From the NCBI GenBank assembly GCA_003458705.1, contig QRVH01000002.1:45267-109266 (forward strand): a stretch of DNA of 64,000 bases, given 5' to 3'. This stretch comes from Eubacterium sp. AF22-9. GTDB lineage: Bacteria > Bacillota > Clostridia > Lachnospirales > Lachnospiraceae. This document shows, in pieces, positions 20,162 to 30,734 of the stretch. The position numbers and the translations under genes are program-made. Below the pieces are notes generated by a model, which did not search any database, was not told where the DNA came from, and worked only from the letters and a program-made list of their open reading frames with translations. Every line of letters begins with the position of its first letter. Positions within the stretch are counted from its first letter, which is position 1.

Positions 20162-21004
20162 ATGCCAGAGAATAATGTGTCTCATAATAACCAGAAGAAA
20201 ATAGCAGCAATTAATGATTATTCTGGTTTTGGAAGATGTTCTATTGCAGTTGAACTGCCTGTTATATCAGCAATGAAAATTCAGTGCTGTCCAATGCCTA
20301 CATCGATATTTTCTAATCATACAGGCTTTGACAGCTTTTATTTTAAAGATTTCACAGAGAATATGCCACCTTATATGGCAGAGTGGAAGAAGTTAAACCT
20401 TAAATTTGATGGAATTGTAACAGGATTCTTGGGTTCACATAATCAGATTGCTATTGTTGAAGAATTTTTCAAGAATTTCAAGACGGAAGATAATATTGTT
20501 GTTATCGACCCGGTTATGGGGGATTACGGAAATCTGTATCCGACATATACTGATGAGACATGCCAGGAGATGAAGAAGCTTGTAAAATATGCAGATATTC
20601 TTACACCGAACCTCACAGAAGCATGTATTTTAACTGACGAGCCATACAGACCGGATTATTCCAATGATGAGCTTAAAAAAATTGCAATGAAGCTTGTTGC
20701 AATGGGACCATCTAAGATTGTTATTACAGGAATCCAGCGGGGCCATTATATTGGTAATTACTGTTATGAAAAGAACAGGGAAGACTATCTTATTAAGACT
20801 ATGAAGGTTGGAACACAGCGTTCCGGAACAGGAGATATATTTGCATCTATAATAGCTGCAGATGCTGTAAATGGTGTGAATTTCCATGAGTCAGTAAGAA
20901 AAGCATCTACATTTATAAAAAAATGCATACTCAAGGCTATAGAGATGGATATTCCTCTGACAGACGGTGTGCCGTTTGAGGAACTGCTGACTACGTTGAA
21001 GTAA
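20162..21004 (+). CDS. pdxK: Pyridoxal/pyridoxamine kinase
   Basis: The 280-residue ribokinase-fold enzyme matches the PdxK/PdxY group, which phosphorylates B6 vitamers for PLP salvage. Visible landmarks are the N-terminal INDYSGFGRCSI, VIDPVMGDYGNLYPTY, LTPNLTEACIL and the anion-hole motif RSGTGDIFAS. The ATG at 20162 has GAAAGGAGAG just upstream; an upstream codon at 20132 would only add that leader. The next gene follows 17 bases later and may be co-transcribed. HMP kinase (ThiD) is a distant alternative but the HTGFDSF region favours pyridoxal kinase. Confidence 0.85.
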   Translation: MPENNVSHNNQKKIAAINDYSGFGRCSIAVELPVISAMKIQCCPMPTSIFSNHTGFDSFYFKDFTENMPPYMAEWKKLNLKFDGIVTGFLGSHNQIAIVEEFFKNFKTEDNIVVIDPVMGDYGNLYPTYTDETCQEMKKLVKYADILTPNLTEACILTDEPYRPDYSNDELKKIAMKLVAMGPSKIVITGIQRGHYIGNYCYEKNREDYLIKTMKVGTQRSGTGDIFASIIAADAVNGVNFHESVRKASTFIKKCILKAIEMDIPLTDGVPFEELLTTLK

Positions 21005-21021
21005 AAAGGAGAAGAATTACA

Positions 21022-21623
21022 ATGGAGATATTATATAAGGTTCATAATAATTTATATGTTAATTTAACTAACAAATGTCCATATTCATGTACTTTCTGTT
21101 TAAGACAGACAATGGACAGAATCGGAGAGTCAGGCAGACTCTGGCTTGAGAGAGAACCATCATATGATGAGGTTATTGCTGAATTTGAGAAGTTCAATAT
21201 GGATGAGTATGAAGAAGTTGTATTCTGTGGATTCGGAGAACCGACAGAAAGATTCGATGTTCTTATCAAGGTTGCTGAGTATGTCAAGAAAACATATGGC
21301 AAGAAGACAAGAATCAATACTAACGGAGTTGGAAATCTTGTTAATGGCAGAGACATTGTGCCAGAGATGGAAGGCTTGATTGACACAATATCAATCAGTC
21401 TTAACAATCCACACAAAGATGAATACAATGCACTTGTAAGAAGTAAGTTCGGTGAGAAATCATTTGATGAGATGATAGCTTCGCAAAGGAATGTACCAGG
21501 TATATCCCTAATGTTGTTCTTACAACAGTTGACACAACCATATCTCACGAGGAAGAGGCAGAGTGCCAGAAGATATGTGATGAGATAGGTGCTGCATACA
21601 GGATTCGTCCTTGGGAGGATTAA
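21022..21623 (+). pseudogene. TatD-linked type radical SAM protein, frameshifted near 21483
   Basis: The N-terminal half reads as a small radical SAM enzyme with the cluster motif CPYSCTFCLR (CxxxCxxC) and the GFGEPTE glycine motif. After FDEMIA the frame shifts to an unrelated sequence. Inserting one base at 21482/21483 restores the reading and gives about 200 residues ending IPNVVLTTVDTT..EAECQKICDEIGAAYRIRPWED. This matches the group of short radical SAM proteins often encoded beside tatD. No tatD is next door here. The lesion is one missing base, so a sequencing error or a recent mutation are equally possible. Confidence 0.75.
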
Positions 21624-21736
21624 GACATCATCCCTCTTGCTAATCAGCACTAAATGTTATAAAATAATTAAGATTATGTAGCAGTCGATGCAGTTCGATG
21701 TAGTCAGGCTGTTGCCTTTAGGAGGATTATATTATT

Positions 21737-23125
21737 ATGGAAAAGACAATGGAGAAAATTGTTTCTTTAGCTAAGGCAAGAGGATTTGTTTACCCAGGTT
21801 CTGAAATCTATGGCGGATTAGCTAATACATGGGATTATGGTAATCTTGGTGTTGAGTTAAAGAACAATGTTAAGAAGGCATGGTGGCAGAAGTTCGTACA
21901 GGAAAGCCCATACAATGTTGGTGTAGACTGTGCAATTCTTATGAACCCTCAGACTTGGGTGGCATCAGGTCATCTTGGTGGATTTTCTGATCCATTAATG
22001 GACTGCAAGGAATGTCATGAGAGATTCAGAGCAGATAAACTTATAGAAGACTGGGCAGACGAGAATTCATATGACCTCGGTGGTTCAGTTGATGGCTGGA
22101 CACAGGAGCAGATGAAGAATTTCATTGATGAGAAGAATATCTGCTGTCCTTCATGTGGAAAGCATAATTTTACAGATATCAGACAGTTTAACCTTATGTT
22201 CAAGACATTTCAGGGTGTAACTGAGGATGCTAAGAACACAGTATATTTAAGACCAGAGACAGCTCAGGGTATCTTTGTTAACTTCAAGAATGTTCAGAGA
22301 ACATCAAGAAAGAAAGTACCTTTTGGTATCGGACAGATTGGTAAGTCATTCCGTAACGAGATTACACCAGGTAACTTTACATTCAGAACAAGAGAGTTTG
22401 AGCAGATGGAATTAGAGTTCTTCTGCAAGCCTGGAACAGATCTTGAGTGGTTCACATACTGGAGACAGTACTGCATAGACTGGCTTAAGGCATTAGGAAT
22501 TAAGGAAGATGAAATGAGAGCAAGAGATCATTCACCAGAAGAACTCTGCTTCTACTCTAAGGGAACAACAGATATCGAATTCCTCTTCCCATTCGGATGG
22601 GGCGAACTCTGGGGTATTGCTGACAGAACAGACTATGACCTTACACAGCATCAGACAGTATCTGGCGAAGATATGTCATACTTTGATGATGAAGCTAAGG
22701 AGAAGTATATACCATATGTTATCGAGCCTTCACTTGGCGCAGACCGTGTAACATTAGCATTCCTCTGCTCAGCTTATGACGAAGAAGAGCTTGAAGGAGG
22801 AGATGTAAGAACAGTTCTTCATTTCCACCCTGCAATAGCACCAGTTAAGATTGGTATTCTTCCACTTTCTAAGAAGTTAAATGAAGGTGCAGAAAAGATA
22901 TATGCAGAGCTTTCTAAGTACTATAACTGTGAATTTGATGACAGAGGTAATATCGGAAAGAGATACAGAAGACAGGATGAGATTGGTACACCATTCTGTA
23001 TCACATATGATTTCGATTCAGAAGAAGATGATGCTGTAACTGTAAGAGACAGAGATACAATGCAGCAGGAAAGAATAAAGATTGCAGATCTTAAGGCATA
23101 TTTTGAAGATAAATTCAGATTTTAA
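21737..23125 (+). CDS. glyS: Glycyl-tRNA synthetase (single-chain alpha2 type)
   Basis: The 462-residue class II synthetase charges tRNA-Gly. Landmarks are the N-terminal [20 protein letters not shown], motif 2 ([20 protein letters not shown]), a zinc-like cysteine set (DCKECHERF and CCPSCGKH), motif 3 ([14 protein letters not shown]) and the C-terminal anticodon-binding domain. This is the eukaryote/Gram-positive type rather than the alpha2-beta2 GlyQ/GlyS pair. The ribosome binding site TAGGAGGA lies upstream. No T-box is visible in the 110-base gap before it. Bases 21868-21976 recur exactly at 63892-64000. Confidence 0.95.
   Translation: MEKTMEKIVSLAKARGFVYPGSEIYGGLANTWDYGNLGVELKNNVKKAWWQKFVQESPYNVGVDCAILMNPQTWVASGHLGGFSDPLMDCKECHERFRADKLIEDWADENSYDLGGSVDGWTQEQMKNFIDEKNICCPSCGKHNFTDIRQFNLMFKTFQGVTEDAKNTVYLRPETAQGIFVNFKNVQRTSRKKVPFGIGQIGKSFRNEITPGNFTFRTREFEQMELEFFCKPGTDLEWFTYWRQYCIDWLKALGIKEDEMRARDHSPEELCFYSKGTTDIEFLFPFGWGELWGIADRTDYDLTQHQTVSGEDMSYFDDEAKEKYIPYVIEPSLGADRVTLAFLCSAYDEEELEGGDVRTVLHFHPAIAPVKIGILPLSKKLNEGAEKIYAELSKYYNCEFDDRGNIGKRYRRQDEIGTPFCITYDFDSEEDDAVTVRDRDTMQQERIKIADLKAYFEDKFRF
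21868..21976 (+). repeat. Direct repeat copy 1 (inside glyS)
   Basis: This 109-bp stretch of glyS is identical to 63892-64000 in the same orientation, 42,024 bp away. Identity begins at the T of 21868; the preceding base differs. The right limit cannot be seen because copy 2 reaches the window edge. Confidence 0.97.
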
Positions 23126-23174
23126 TTAATATAAGAATGAAATTTTAGTTATTATTTTGTTAAAGGAAAGAATT

Positions 23175-24857
23175 ATGCTGTGTACTAAATGTGGTCAGGA
23201 ATATGAGGGCAGTCAGTGTCCCAGATGTGACGGGCCTGTCATATTAGTCAATAACAGTGATTATCTTGCCAGAAGAAAAGCATATGAAGAGAAGCAGGCT
23301 TTGAAAGACAGGTCTGCTTCTTCTGATAAAAAAGAGAAATCACCAAGTGACTATGGACAGGAATTGATAAAACGTGTTCAGGTTAAAAAGAAACAGAACA
23401 GTAATAAAGCTGATAACCAGCGGAAGATGGATAAACAACAGAAGGGCAATGATAAGGATAATCACGAAAAGCGTGAACAGTCAAAGGTAAGGATTGCCCG
23501 TCGTAAAGTAAACAAAAGAATGAAAATGACAGCTGCTGCATTAGCTGTATTAGTGATTGTATGTGCAGCAGCGTTTGGAATATACAAGCTTGCAACAAAG
23601 AAAAATTATGCTTTGTATGTGAGTTATAATGGGAAAATATATGATATTGCGGGCTTAGACAGCAATTATGTGTGCGATGAGGATAAAGCCGTATTTGCAG
23701 CAGATGGAAAAACATTTTATACACTACAATGGCCTGAGGATATAGATTCTGATAAGAATATAATAAGCATGGCAAGTGATAACGGAAAATATTTTGTAAC
23801 TGTCACATACGATGAAAATGCTGATGCAGGAAAGTATTCTATGTATATATGGAATAAGAATAATTGTGTTTCTGTATCATCTGATGATTACAAGAAAGAA
23901 ATTTACTATATTTCAGATGAGGGAATGGTTGTGTATTCAGCCATAGATGTTCTTGATGATTTAGGTTCAACAGCCGGTGCAAAGCTGCTTGTAAGCAATA
24001 TAAAAGATACGAAAAAGGACGGTATGGTTCCGGTTACTGAAGTTGTGGAAAGCAGGCTTAATAAGGCGTATGTTTATAGTGATAAATCAATACTTGTATG
24101 TCTGAATACAGAAGGAACATTGTATACATATAATTTTGAGAAGAAGGATAAGCCAGAGACAGTTGATGACGCAGTAACACAATTGTGGGCACAATCTGAC
24201 ATAGTAAAAGATGTATATACCGGAAATGCAGATATATTAAACAGACTTTCAGGCGCAGATACATTTGTATATGCGACAGCGGCTGGAGCGTATTATTATG
24301 ACTGCGGGGATAATACATCATTTAAAATAGACAATAAACCTGATGCAGATGCTGATTATATATATGATAAAGATGATTCAGTTATTTATAAGATAACAGG
24401 CAGTAATATAAAGTCAGCACTTGTGGCAGACAGGAAAACAGGGGAATTTAACAGTATAGATTCAATGACAAGGGATAAGAATTATATATATTTTGCAGGT
24501 GATAAGCAGATTGTATATGTTAATTCTGAAAATATTCTGAAAAGTGTCCAGAATAATAAGATAAATGAAATTGCAGATAATGTGCTGTCAGGTTCGCTTT
24601 CGAAAGTGTATAATAAAAGCAGGGCAATAACATATATTGCAGATGGCAGCCAGTATTATATGAACAATATTAAAGAAAAAGCGGTACTTATATTTAAAAC
24701 AGATTCTAATACAGGTACGCAGGGAACACATTTCTATAAGAACAGAATATATTCATATGATTCTGATAATATACTGTATTCTAATACCCTTAAGGGTAAT
24801 AACAGCAGTCAGATTGGATATGTTGACAGGCTGTGGCTCGGAACAGAACTTAAATAA
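23175..24857 (+). CDS. Zinc-ribbon, single-pass membrane protein with a large extracytoplasmic domain
   Basis: Not recognised as a named family. The 560-residue product begins with a zinc ribbon (MLCTKCGQEYEGSQCPRCDG), then a Lys/Glu-rich linker of about 90 residues. One transmembrane helix (about 118-140: MTAAALAVLVIVCAAAFGIYKLA) follows. The remaining roughly 420 residues are outside and beta-rich with repeated short Tyr/Asp motifs (for example YISDEGMVVYSAIDVL, YIYDKDDSVIYKITG), suggesting a propeller-like sensor domain. The ATG at 23175 follows AAAGGAAAG. It heads a row of co-directional genes with rarA and the DUF5717/DUF5716 genes. Role unknown. Confidence 0.7.
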   Translation: MLCTKCGQEYEGSQCPRCDGPVILVNNSDYLARRKAYEEKQALKDRSASSDKKEKSPSDYGQELIKRVQVKKKQNSNKADNQRKMDKQQKGNDKDNHEKREQSKVRIARRKVNKRMKMTAAALAVLVIVCAAAFGIYKLATKKNYALYVSYNGKIYDIAGLDSNYVCDEDKAVFAADGKTFYTLQWPEDIDSDKNIISMASDNGKYFVTVTYDENADAGKYSMYIWNKNNCVSVSSDDYKKEIYYISDEGMVVYSAIDVLDDLGSTAGAKLLVSNIKDTKKDGMVPVTEVVESRLNKAYVYSDKSILVCLNTEGTLYTYNFEKKDKPETVDDAVTQLWAQSDIVKDVYTGNADILNRLSGADTFVYATAAGAYYYDCGDNTSFKIDNKPDADADYIYDKDDSVIYKITGSNIKSALVADRKTGEFNSIDSMTRDKNYIYFAGDKQIVYVNSENILKSVQNNKINEIADNVLSGSLSKVYNKSRAITYIADGSQYYMNNIKEKAVLIFKTDSNTGTQGTHFYKNRIYSYDSDNILYSNTLKGNNSSQIGYVDRLWLGTELK

Positions 24858-24882
24858 ATGTTTTGTGGATAAGGATTTGATT

Positions 24883-26205
24883 ATGGATTTGTTTGAATAC
24901 ATGAGGGAAAACAATAAGAATAATGAGTCTCCGCTTGCGATGAGATTACGGCCAGAAACTCTGGAGGAGATGGTTGGACAGTCGCACATAGTCGGTAAAG
25001 ATAAGCTGCTTTACAGGGCTATTAAAGCTGACAAGTTAAGCTCGGTTATCTTTTATGGACCACCGGGAACAGGAAAAACTACACTTGCAAGAATTATTGC
25101 TAATACAACAAGTGCGGAGTTCTGTCAGGTAAATGCGACGGTAGCAGGCAAAAAGGACATGGAAGAGGTTGTTGCAAAGGCAAAGGATAATCTTGGAATG
25201 TATGGCAGAAAGACTATACTTTTTGTAGATGAAATCCATAGATTTAACAAGGGACAACAGGATTATCTGTTGCCTTTTGTTGAGGATGGAACAATAATTC
25301 TTATTGGTGCAACCACAGAAAATCCATATTTTGAGGTAAACGGGGCTTTAATATCAAGGTCAATAATATTTGAATTGAGGCCGCTTGAAAAAGATGATAT
25401 AAAGACAATAATTAAAAGAGCTGTATATGACGAAAAGAAGGGGATGGGAAGCTACAAGGCGTCAATTGATGATGATGCACTGGAATTCTTAGCTGACATA
25501 TCCAATGGAGATGCAAGAAATGCACTTAATGCCATAGAACTTGGTATACTTACTACAGACAGATCAGAGGACGGAATTATCCATATAGACCTTGCAACAG
25601 CGCAGGAATGTATCCAGAAGCGCTCAGTAAGATATGATAAAGAGGGTGACAATCACTATGATACTATATCTGCATTTATTAAGAGCATGAGAGGTTCAGA
25701 TCCTGATGCGGTAAGCTATTATCTTGCCAAAATGTTATATGCGGGAGAAGATATAAAATTCATTGCCAGAAGAATCATGATATGTGCAAGTGAAGATGTA
25801 GGTAATGCTGATCCTAATGCATTGCAGGTGGCAGTTGCAGCAGCACAGGCTGTTGAAAGAATAGGTATGCCGGAAGCACGGATAATACTTAGTCAGGCAG
25901 CACTTTATATTGCCACAGCTCCTAAGAGTAATTCGTGTATCATGGCAATTGATAAGGCAATGGATGTGGTGAAGAATTCGAAGACTGCACCTGTGCCTGT
26001 ACATTTGCAGGATGCACATTATAAGGGCAGTGCAAAGTTAGGACATGGTGTAGGATACAAGTATGCACATGATTATCCTAACCATTTTGTAAAACAGCAG
26101 TATCTGCCGGATGCTTATGTGAATGAAAAATTTTATGAACCATCCGATATGGGATATGAGAAGGAAATTAAGAAACATTTGGAGAAGATTAATTCGGAGG
26201 CATAG
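24883..26205 (+). CDS. rarA: Replication-associated recombination protein A (RarA/MgsA AAA+ ATPase)
   Basis: The 440-residue ATPase has Walker A GPPGTGKTT, Walker B ILFVDEIHRF and sensor TENPYFEVN, with the N-terminal LAMRLRPETLEEMVGQSH, as in RarA/WRNIP1. It acts at stalled replication forks. I chose the ATG at 24883; upstream in-frame codons lie inside the preceding gene. The upstream AAGGAT is a modest ribosome binding site. It ends 6 bases before the DUF5717-type gene, so they are probably co-transcribed even though the functions look unrelated. Confidence 0.93.
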   Translation: MDLFEYMRENNKNNESPLAMRLRPETLEEMVGQSHIVGKDKLLYRAIKADKLSSVIFYGPPGTGKTTLARIIANTTSAEFCQVNATVAGKKDMEEVVAKAKDNLGMYGRKTILFVDEIHRFNKGQQDYLLPFVEDGTIILIGATTENPYFEVNGALISRSIIFELRPLEKDDIKTIIKRAVYDEKKGMGSYKASIDDDALEFLADISNGDARNALNAIELGILTTDRSEDGIIHIDLATAQECIQKRSVRYDKEGDNHYDTISAFIKSMRGSDPDAVSYYLAKMLYAGEDIKFIARRIMICASEDVGNADPNALQVAVAAAQAVERIGMPEARIILSQAALYIATAPKSNSCIMAIDKAMDVVKNSKTAPVPVHLQDAHYKGSAKLGHGVGYKYAHDYPNHFVKQQYLPDAYVNEKFYEPSDMGYEKEIKKHLEKINSEA

Positions 26206-26211
26206 TTTCCA

Positions 26212-29200
26212 ATGAGGGATTACATTAACAGACTTTCAAGAGGTAAATCAATTATTGAGGTTCCTAAATTGACATTTGAGAACGAACAGGCTGCAATGAA
26301 TGTTGACTGTGGCAAATGTACAGAAGGGAACTTTACTTTTACTGCTTCTGTGCAGACAGCAGGAAAAGTATATTCTGATAATGAGAGAGTTAATGTGATT
26401 ACACAGAGTTTTAATGGAACTGATATAAATATAAGCTATGTTGTTAATGCTGAGGGAATAGAGGAAAAGGACGACATAGAAGGAAACTTTACGGTAGTCA
26501 GCAATGCAGGAGAGAAGGTTATTCCATTTGTATTTACATGTGAACCGGTAACTGTTAAAAAGCCTGAGCCACAAAAGGATGCTTCTATTAATGCTGATAC
26601 AACAGAAGTAAGAATTAATATATCTGATGAGAAATATAAAGGCACAATTACAATTGAAAAAAACGGACATGGCACAGCAGAAGTAAATATATATTCTGAA
26701 GTGGATTTTATTGAGACTGGCAAAAATGTTATTGGAGATAATGAATTTGTTGGTGACAGATATGAAGCGGAATATTTTATCAATCCGGAAAAATTACATG
26801 CCGGAAACAATTTTGGATATATATGTATAGATACATACAGACAGCATTTCAGAATACCTGTAGTTGTAGTGCATAATGAAAAGGAAGCTTCTGACCAGTA
26901 TGATGTAAGATTAGAAAATAAAAAGGCAGTGGAGGCACTTACCCGGTATTATCTTGATTTCAGAATGAAAAAGATTAAAAAGGAAAAATGGATTTCTGAA
27001 TCATTGCAGATAATTGACAGAATAAGAGGAATTAAGGGCAGCGATCCATTCTATGATATTGCACAGGTGCAGCTTTTTGCCATGTCAGGAAGAGAAGAAG
27101 AGGCTTCACAGATGATGGAACTTCTTAAGAAGGACATGCTTGGCAGAATTGGCGATGATGTTGAGATGTACTGTTATTTCCTTTATGTATCGACTCTCCT
27201 TGTGAAAGAAGAAGAGTACACACAACAGGTAAACAGGCAGGTAAAGAAATTCTTTGAAAATGGCTATGATACATACAGATTATTATGGGTACTTTTTTAT
27301 CTTGATGCAGATACAGAAAGTAATAAAAGTATCAGGCTTGTAAGAATCAAGGATATTGTAAATGAAGGATGTACCAGTCCTGTTATATATCTGGAAGCGA
27401 TAAACATATTAAATGCACAGCCGGTTCTTCTGAGGGTTCTCAACAGATTTGAAATCAGGGTTATTAATTTCGGATGCAGATATGGAATCATTAATGAAAA
27501 ACTTGCAATGCAGATTGCTGATGTTGCGGCATCAGAAAAGAATGGTTCATATGAGCTTGTATCATTATTAAAGAAACTGAATGAGCAGTTTGGAAGTGAT
27601 GAAATTCTTACAGCACTGGTTTCACAGATGATAAGACTGGGACTTACAGGTGAGCAGTATTTCGATATATATGAGCTTGGGGTACTTCGTGGACTGAGAA
27701 TAACAAGGCTGTATGAATTCTATATTGCAAGCATGAAGAAAGATGTTGGAAGACAGCTTCCTAAGATTGTCATGATGTATTTTTCATATGATAATACGCT
27801 GGTGGGAATGGATAAAGCATTTTTATATGCAAATATAATAACAGGAAGGGACAGTTATTATAAAGACATATACAGCAGCTTTGAAAAGGATATTGAGATA
27901 TATGTTTATGAACAGTTAAAGGCAGGAAACATTAATGATTATCTTGTTATTCTTTATAAGGCATTATTGGGAACGCAGCTTATAACAGAGGAGACGAATG
28001 ATTTTATATGCAGGTTAAGATATGTGTATAAGATTCAGTGTTTTAGCAGTTATGTAAAAGAAATCAGCGTGACACATACACAGCTTACAGATAAATGCGG
28101 TTATGAATTTGCAGGAACTGACTGCTATATATACATGTATAATACAGATGCAGCCGTAGAATTTCTTTGTTGTGATGGAAAGTTAAGAAATTCCGGAGTC
28201 GATTATGAAATAGAAAAAGTGTTTGATGATGAGGAGTATAAGGAAGTATTTGCGGCATGTGATGATACATTAAGTAAAGAAGCAGGAGTTCTTGTGAGCC
28301 GTGCATGCAGGCTGAATAAAATGCAGATATTCAATGACCAGACATTAATGTGTTATAAAACAGTTAAAAAGCTGCCGGGTGTTAATGAAGCATTCAGACA
28401 GACAATTAATTCGTGGATGATTGATTATTACAGGAATCATTATGAACTTGATGATTTCTGGCATGAATATCCGTTTGTAGATACAGAAAGGTTATCATCA
28501 GAGGATGCGAAGAATCTTATAGAAATACTTATAGATTCTTCTATGTATTCGCAGGCATATGAACTTGTGTGTATATATGGATGCAGCCGTGTAGCTGTTA
28601 CGAAGCTTCTTAAGATGACAGATTATATTCTTAAGAATGTTTCGGATTCACATAATGATGTTATTGATGAGATTACAGCATATATTTTCAGAGAACATAT
28701 ATATAATGAACCGGTACTTTCATATATGTCCGAATTTTTCAATGGAACCAATGAGGAAATGTATGAAGTATGGAAGGCTGGATTAAGCTATGGCGTTAAT
28801 GTGACACATTTGTCAGAAAGACTGCTTGCCCAGATGATGTATACAGGAGTGCACAGTGGAAGATTTACAGAGGTATTTTCTGATTATTACAGTAAGATGC
28901 CTGATATGCTGATTGTGAAGGCATATCTTTCATATAATGCCCAGCTTTATCTGATAAGACAGAAGAAAGCTAATGATATTGTATTCAGGGTAATAGAAGA
29001 ATGCATGGAGGATGGAACAGGTCTTCCTGAATGCTGTTATGTGGCGTGGCTTAAGAATATATCTAAGAATACAAATGTTTTAGAAGATGAAAAAAAGAAA
29101 AAGTATGCGCAGGACATTCTTGATGAATTATGTGCTAATGACAGAATATATGCATTTTATAAGAAATTTAACGGTGTATTGGACATGCCATATAATGTAC

Positions 29201-29583
29201 TTGGAATTACAGTGTTAGAATGCATTGCAAGTCCGGAGAGCAAGGTTACAATAACTTATACTACAGGTTCAGATAATCAGCAGTACACGCAGATAATGAA
29301 ATCTAATGGCTGGGGAATATATACATGCAGATTTAATCTGTTTTATGGTGATGAGATTAACTATAATTATACAGTGACAGGCAATAAGGAAGAAAATGTG
29401 TCTGAAAAATATAATTTCAGATATGAGGAAGTGAATCCTGATACCGGCTGCGGAAGATTTGATGCAATTAATGACTGTCTTGCAAGCAGACAGCTTCATG
29501 ATATGGCAACGTTAAAGAAGCTTATGCGCAGTTATGCTGTAGAAGAATATGTCAGCAGCCAGATGTTTAAAATTGTGAAGTAA
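26212..29583 (+). CDS. Large DUF5717-type protein with beta-rich ends and helical repeats
   Basis: The 1123-residue protein resembles the DUF5717 family from memory; the assignment has not been searched. Residues about 1-230 look beta-rich and Ig-like, in two tandem parts (ending RIPVVVVHNEKE). About 230-1000 is helical and repeat-like, with many Tyr and Leu, in the manner of a solenoid scaffold. A final beta segment (about 1010-1090: SPESKVTITYTTGSDNQ, GWGIYTCRFNLFYGD) resembles a carbohydrate-binding or Ig fold. There is no signal peptide or transmembrane helix. CGGAGG precedes the ATG, and the actin-like gene follows after 10 bases. Function unknown; a scaffold for the neighbouring ATPase-like protein is an inference. 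Confidence 0.75.
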   Translation: MRDYINRLSRGKSIIEVPKLTFENEQAAMNVDCGKCTEGNFTFTASVQTAGKVYSDNERVNVITQSFNGTDINISYVVNAEGIEEKDDIEGNFTVVSNAGEKVIPFVFTCEPVTVKKPEPQKDASINADTTEVRINISDEKYKGTITIEKNGHGTAEVNIYSEVDFIETGKNVIGDNEFVGDRYEAEYFINPEKLHAGNNFGYICIDTYRQHFRIPVVVVHNEKEASDQYDVRLENKKAVEALTRYYLDFRMKKIKKEKWISESLQIIDRIRGIKGSDPFYDIAQVQLFAMSGREEEASQMMELLKKDMLGRIGDDVEMYCYFLYVSTLLVKEEEYTQQVNRQVKKFFENGYDTYRLLWVLFYLDADTESNKSIRLVRIKDIVNEGCTSPVIYLEAINILNAQPVLLRVLNRFEIRVINFGCRYGIINEKLAMQIADVAASEKNGSYELVSLLKKLNEQFGSDEILTALVSQMIRLGLTGEQYFDIYELGVLRGLRITRLYEFYIASMKKDVGRQLPKIVMMYFSYDNTLVGMDKAFLYANIITGRDSYYKDIYSSFEKDIEIYVYEQLKAGNINDYLVILYKALLGTQLITEETNDFICRLRYVYKIQCFSSYVKEISVTHTQLTDKCGYEFAGTDCYIYMYNTDAAVEFLCCDGKLRNSGVDYEIEKVFDDEEYKEVFAACDDTLSKEAGVLVSRACRLNKMQIFNDQTLMCYKTVKKLPGVNEAFRQTINSWMIDYYRNHYELDDFWHEYPFVDTERLSSEDAKNLIEILIDSSMYSQAYELVCIYGCSRVAVTKLLKMTDYILKNVSDSHNDVIDEITAYIFREHIYNEPVLSYMSEFFNGTNEEMYEVWKAGLSYGVNVTHLSERLLAQMMYTGVHSGRFTEVFSDYYSKMPDMLIVKAYLSYNAQLYLIRQKKANDIVFRVIEECMEDGTGLPECCYVAWLKNISKNTNVLEDEKKKKYAQDILDELCANDRIYAFYKKFNGVLDMPYNVLGITVLECIASPESKVTITYTTGSDNQQYTQIMKSNGWGIYTCRFNLFYGDEINYNYTVTGNKEENVSEKYNFRYEEVNPDTGCGRFDAINDCLASRQLHDMATLKKLMRSYAVEEYVSSQMFKIVK

Positions 29584-29593
29584 GGAGACAGGG

Positions 29594-30703
29594 ATGGAAT
29601 ATAATGGTGGTCTTATAGCTGGAATAGATATAGCAGAAAAAACAATTCAGGCTGGAATATATGACAGTACAAAAGGCGTTATAAGAACTGTAAATTTACT
29701 TCCGGAAGGAAAAGAAAAACAGCCGGATGAAGTCTATCCTGTCAATAAACTTGTGGCAGAATGTTTAAGGTTATCGAATGAAACACAGGTGAAAAGTGTA
29801 TGTATAACACTGCCGGAGTTTTACATTGATGAACTTAACCGTGTGCGGGATGAACTTGAGGGGGCAGGAATATCAGGAGACAAATGGCAGCTTATAAGTA
29901 AGGCAGAAAGCTTTGCATATTATGCATACAGCCAGAAAAGAGAACTTTACTCATCGGGTGTGGCACTTTTTGATTATGGAAGCAAAGGCATCAGGTGCGA
30001 TATGCTTGCCATAAGGAAAAAAGATAATAATAATTATCTGTTACAGGAAAGCACAGATTACACATCACAGGCTATATGTAATGCAGCTTCGAATGGAAAT
30101 ATAGACGGCGTTGAGGATGAACTTTGTAATATGGCTGAGGAATATTTTGCTAAAAGACCTGTTTCATCAGCGTATCTTACAGGAAGCGGGTTTAATGTTG
30201 AAAAATTACCGCCTAAATTTGCAAAGTTAATGGTGAAAAGAAGAAAAGCATTTGTTGGACAGAACCTGTATTGCAAAGGCGCGTGCCTGTGTGCATTAGA
30301 AGCAGTTAAGCCAAGGATATTTACAGATGTGACAATGCTTCTTGATAACAGGGTAAAGTATGGAATTGAGACAGATATAGTCCAGTATGGAAAGGACAAG
30401 AGATTCAGGATAATAAAGCCCGGAACAAACTGGTATATGGCAGACAGAACTATGGAATATATGCTTGATGATTTAAGAAAGATAACGCTTAAAATTATAA
30501 CACCGGACAACCGGTATTATGATGAAGTTATTGATATAAGTGAGATTCCTTTCAGGGAAGGAATGACAACAAGAATATCCATGAATGTTAAATTTATGAG
30601 TGCAGACAGATGTCTTATAAGTATTAAGGATATGGGATTCGGAGATTTCTTTAAGAGTTCTGGAAAAGTTATTTACAAGGAACTGGAATTTGCTAATGGA
30701 TAA
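29594..30703 (+). CDS. Actin/Hsp70-fold protein, DUF5716 type
   Basis: The 369-residue protein has the layout of the actin-Hsp70 fold. The phosphate-1-like loop is IAGIDIAEKTIQAGIYD, where DnaK has [10 protein letters not shown] phosphate-2-like segment reads VALFDYGSKGIRCDML, where DnaK has [11 protein letters not shown]. An adenosine-loop-like segment is AYLTGSGFNVEKLP, followed by GACLCALEA. The glycine clusters are thinned, so ATP binding is uncertain. A C-terminal beta domain (about 260-365) ends KVIYKELEFANG. It is sandwiched between the DUF5717-type scaffold and a TPR-like protein with short gaps, suggesting one complex. The DUF5716 name is from memory. Function unknown. Confidence 0.75.
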   Translation: MEYNGGLIAGIDIAEKTIQAGIYDSTKGVIRTVNLLPEGKEKQPDEVYPVNKLVAECLRLSNETQVKSVCITLPEFYIDELNRVRDELEGAGISGDKWQLISKAESFAYYAYSQKRELYSSGVALFDYGSKGIRCDMLAIRKKDNNNYLLQESTDYTSQAICNAASNGNIDGVEDELCNMAEEYFAKRPVSSAYLTGSGFNVEKLPPKFAKLMVKRRKAFVGQNLYCKGACLCALEAVKPRIFTDVTMLLDNRVKYGIETDIVQYGKDKRFRIIKPGTNWYMADRTMEYMLDDLRKITLKIITPDNRYYDEVIDISEIPFREGMTTRISMNVKFMSADRCLISIKDMGFGDFFKSSGKVIYKELEFANG

Positions 30704-30734
30704 ATGTGGATAAACACATGGAATGGAGAACACA

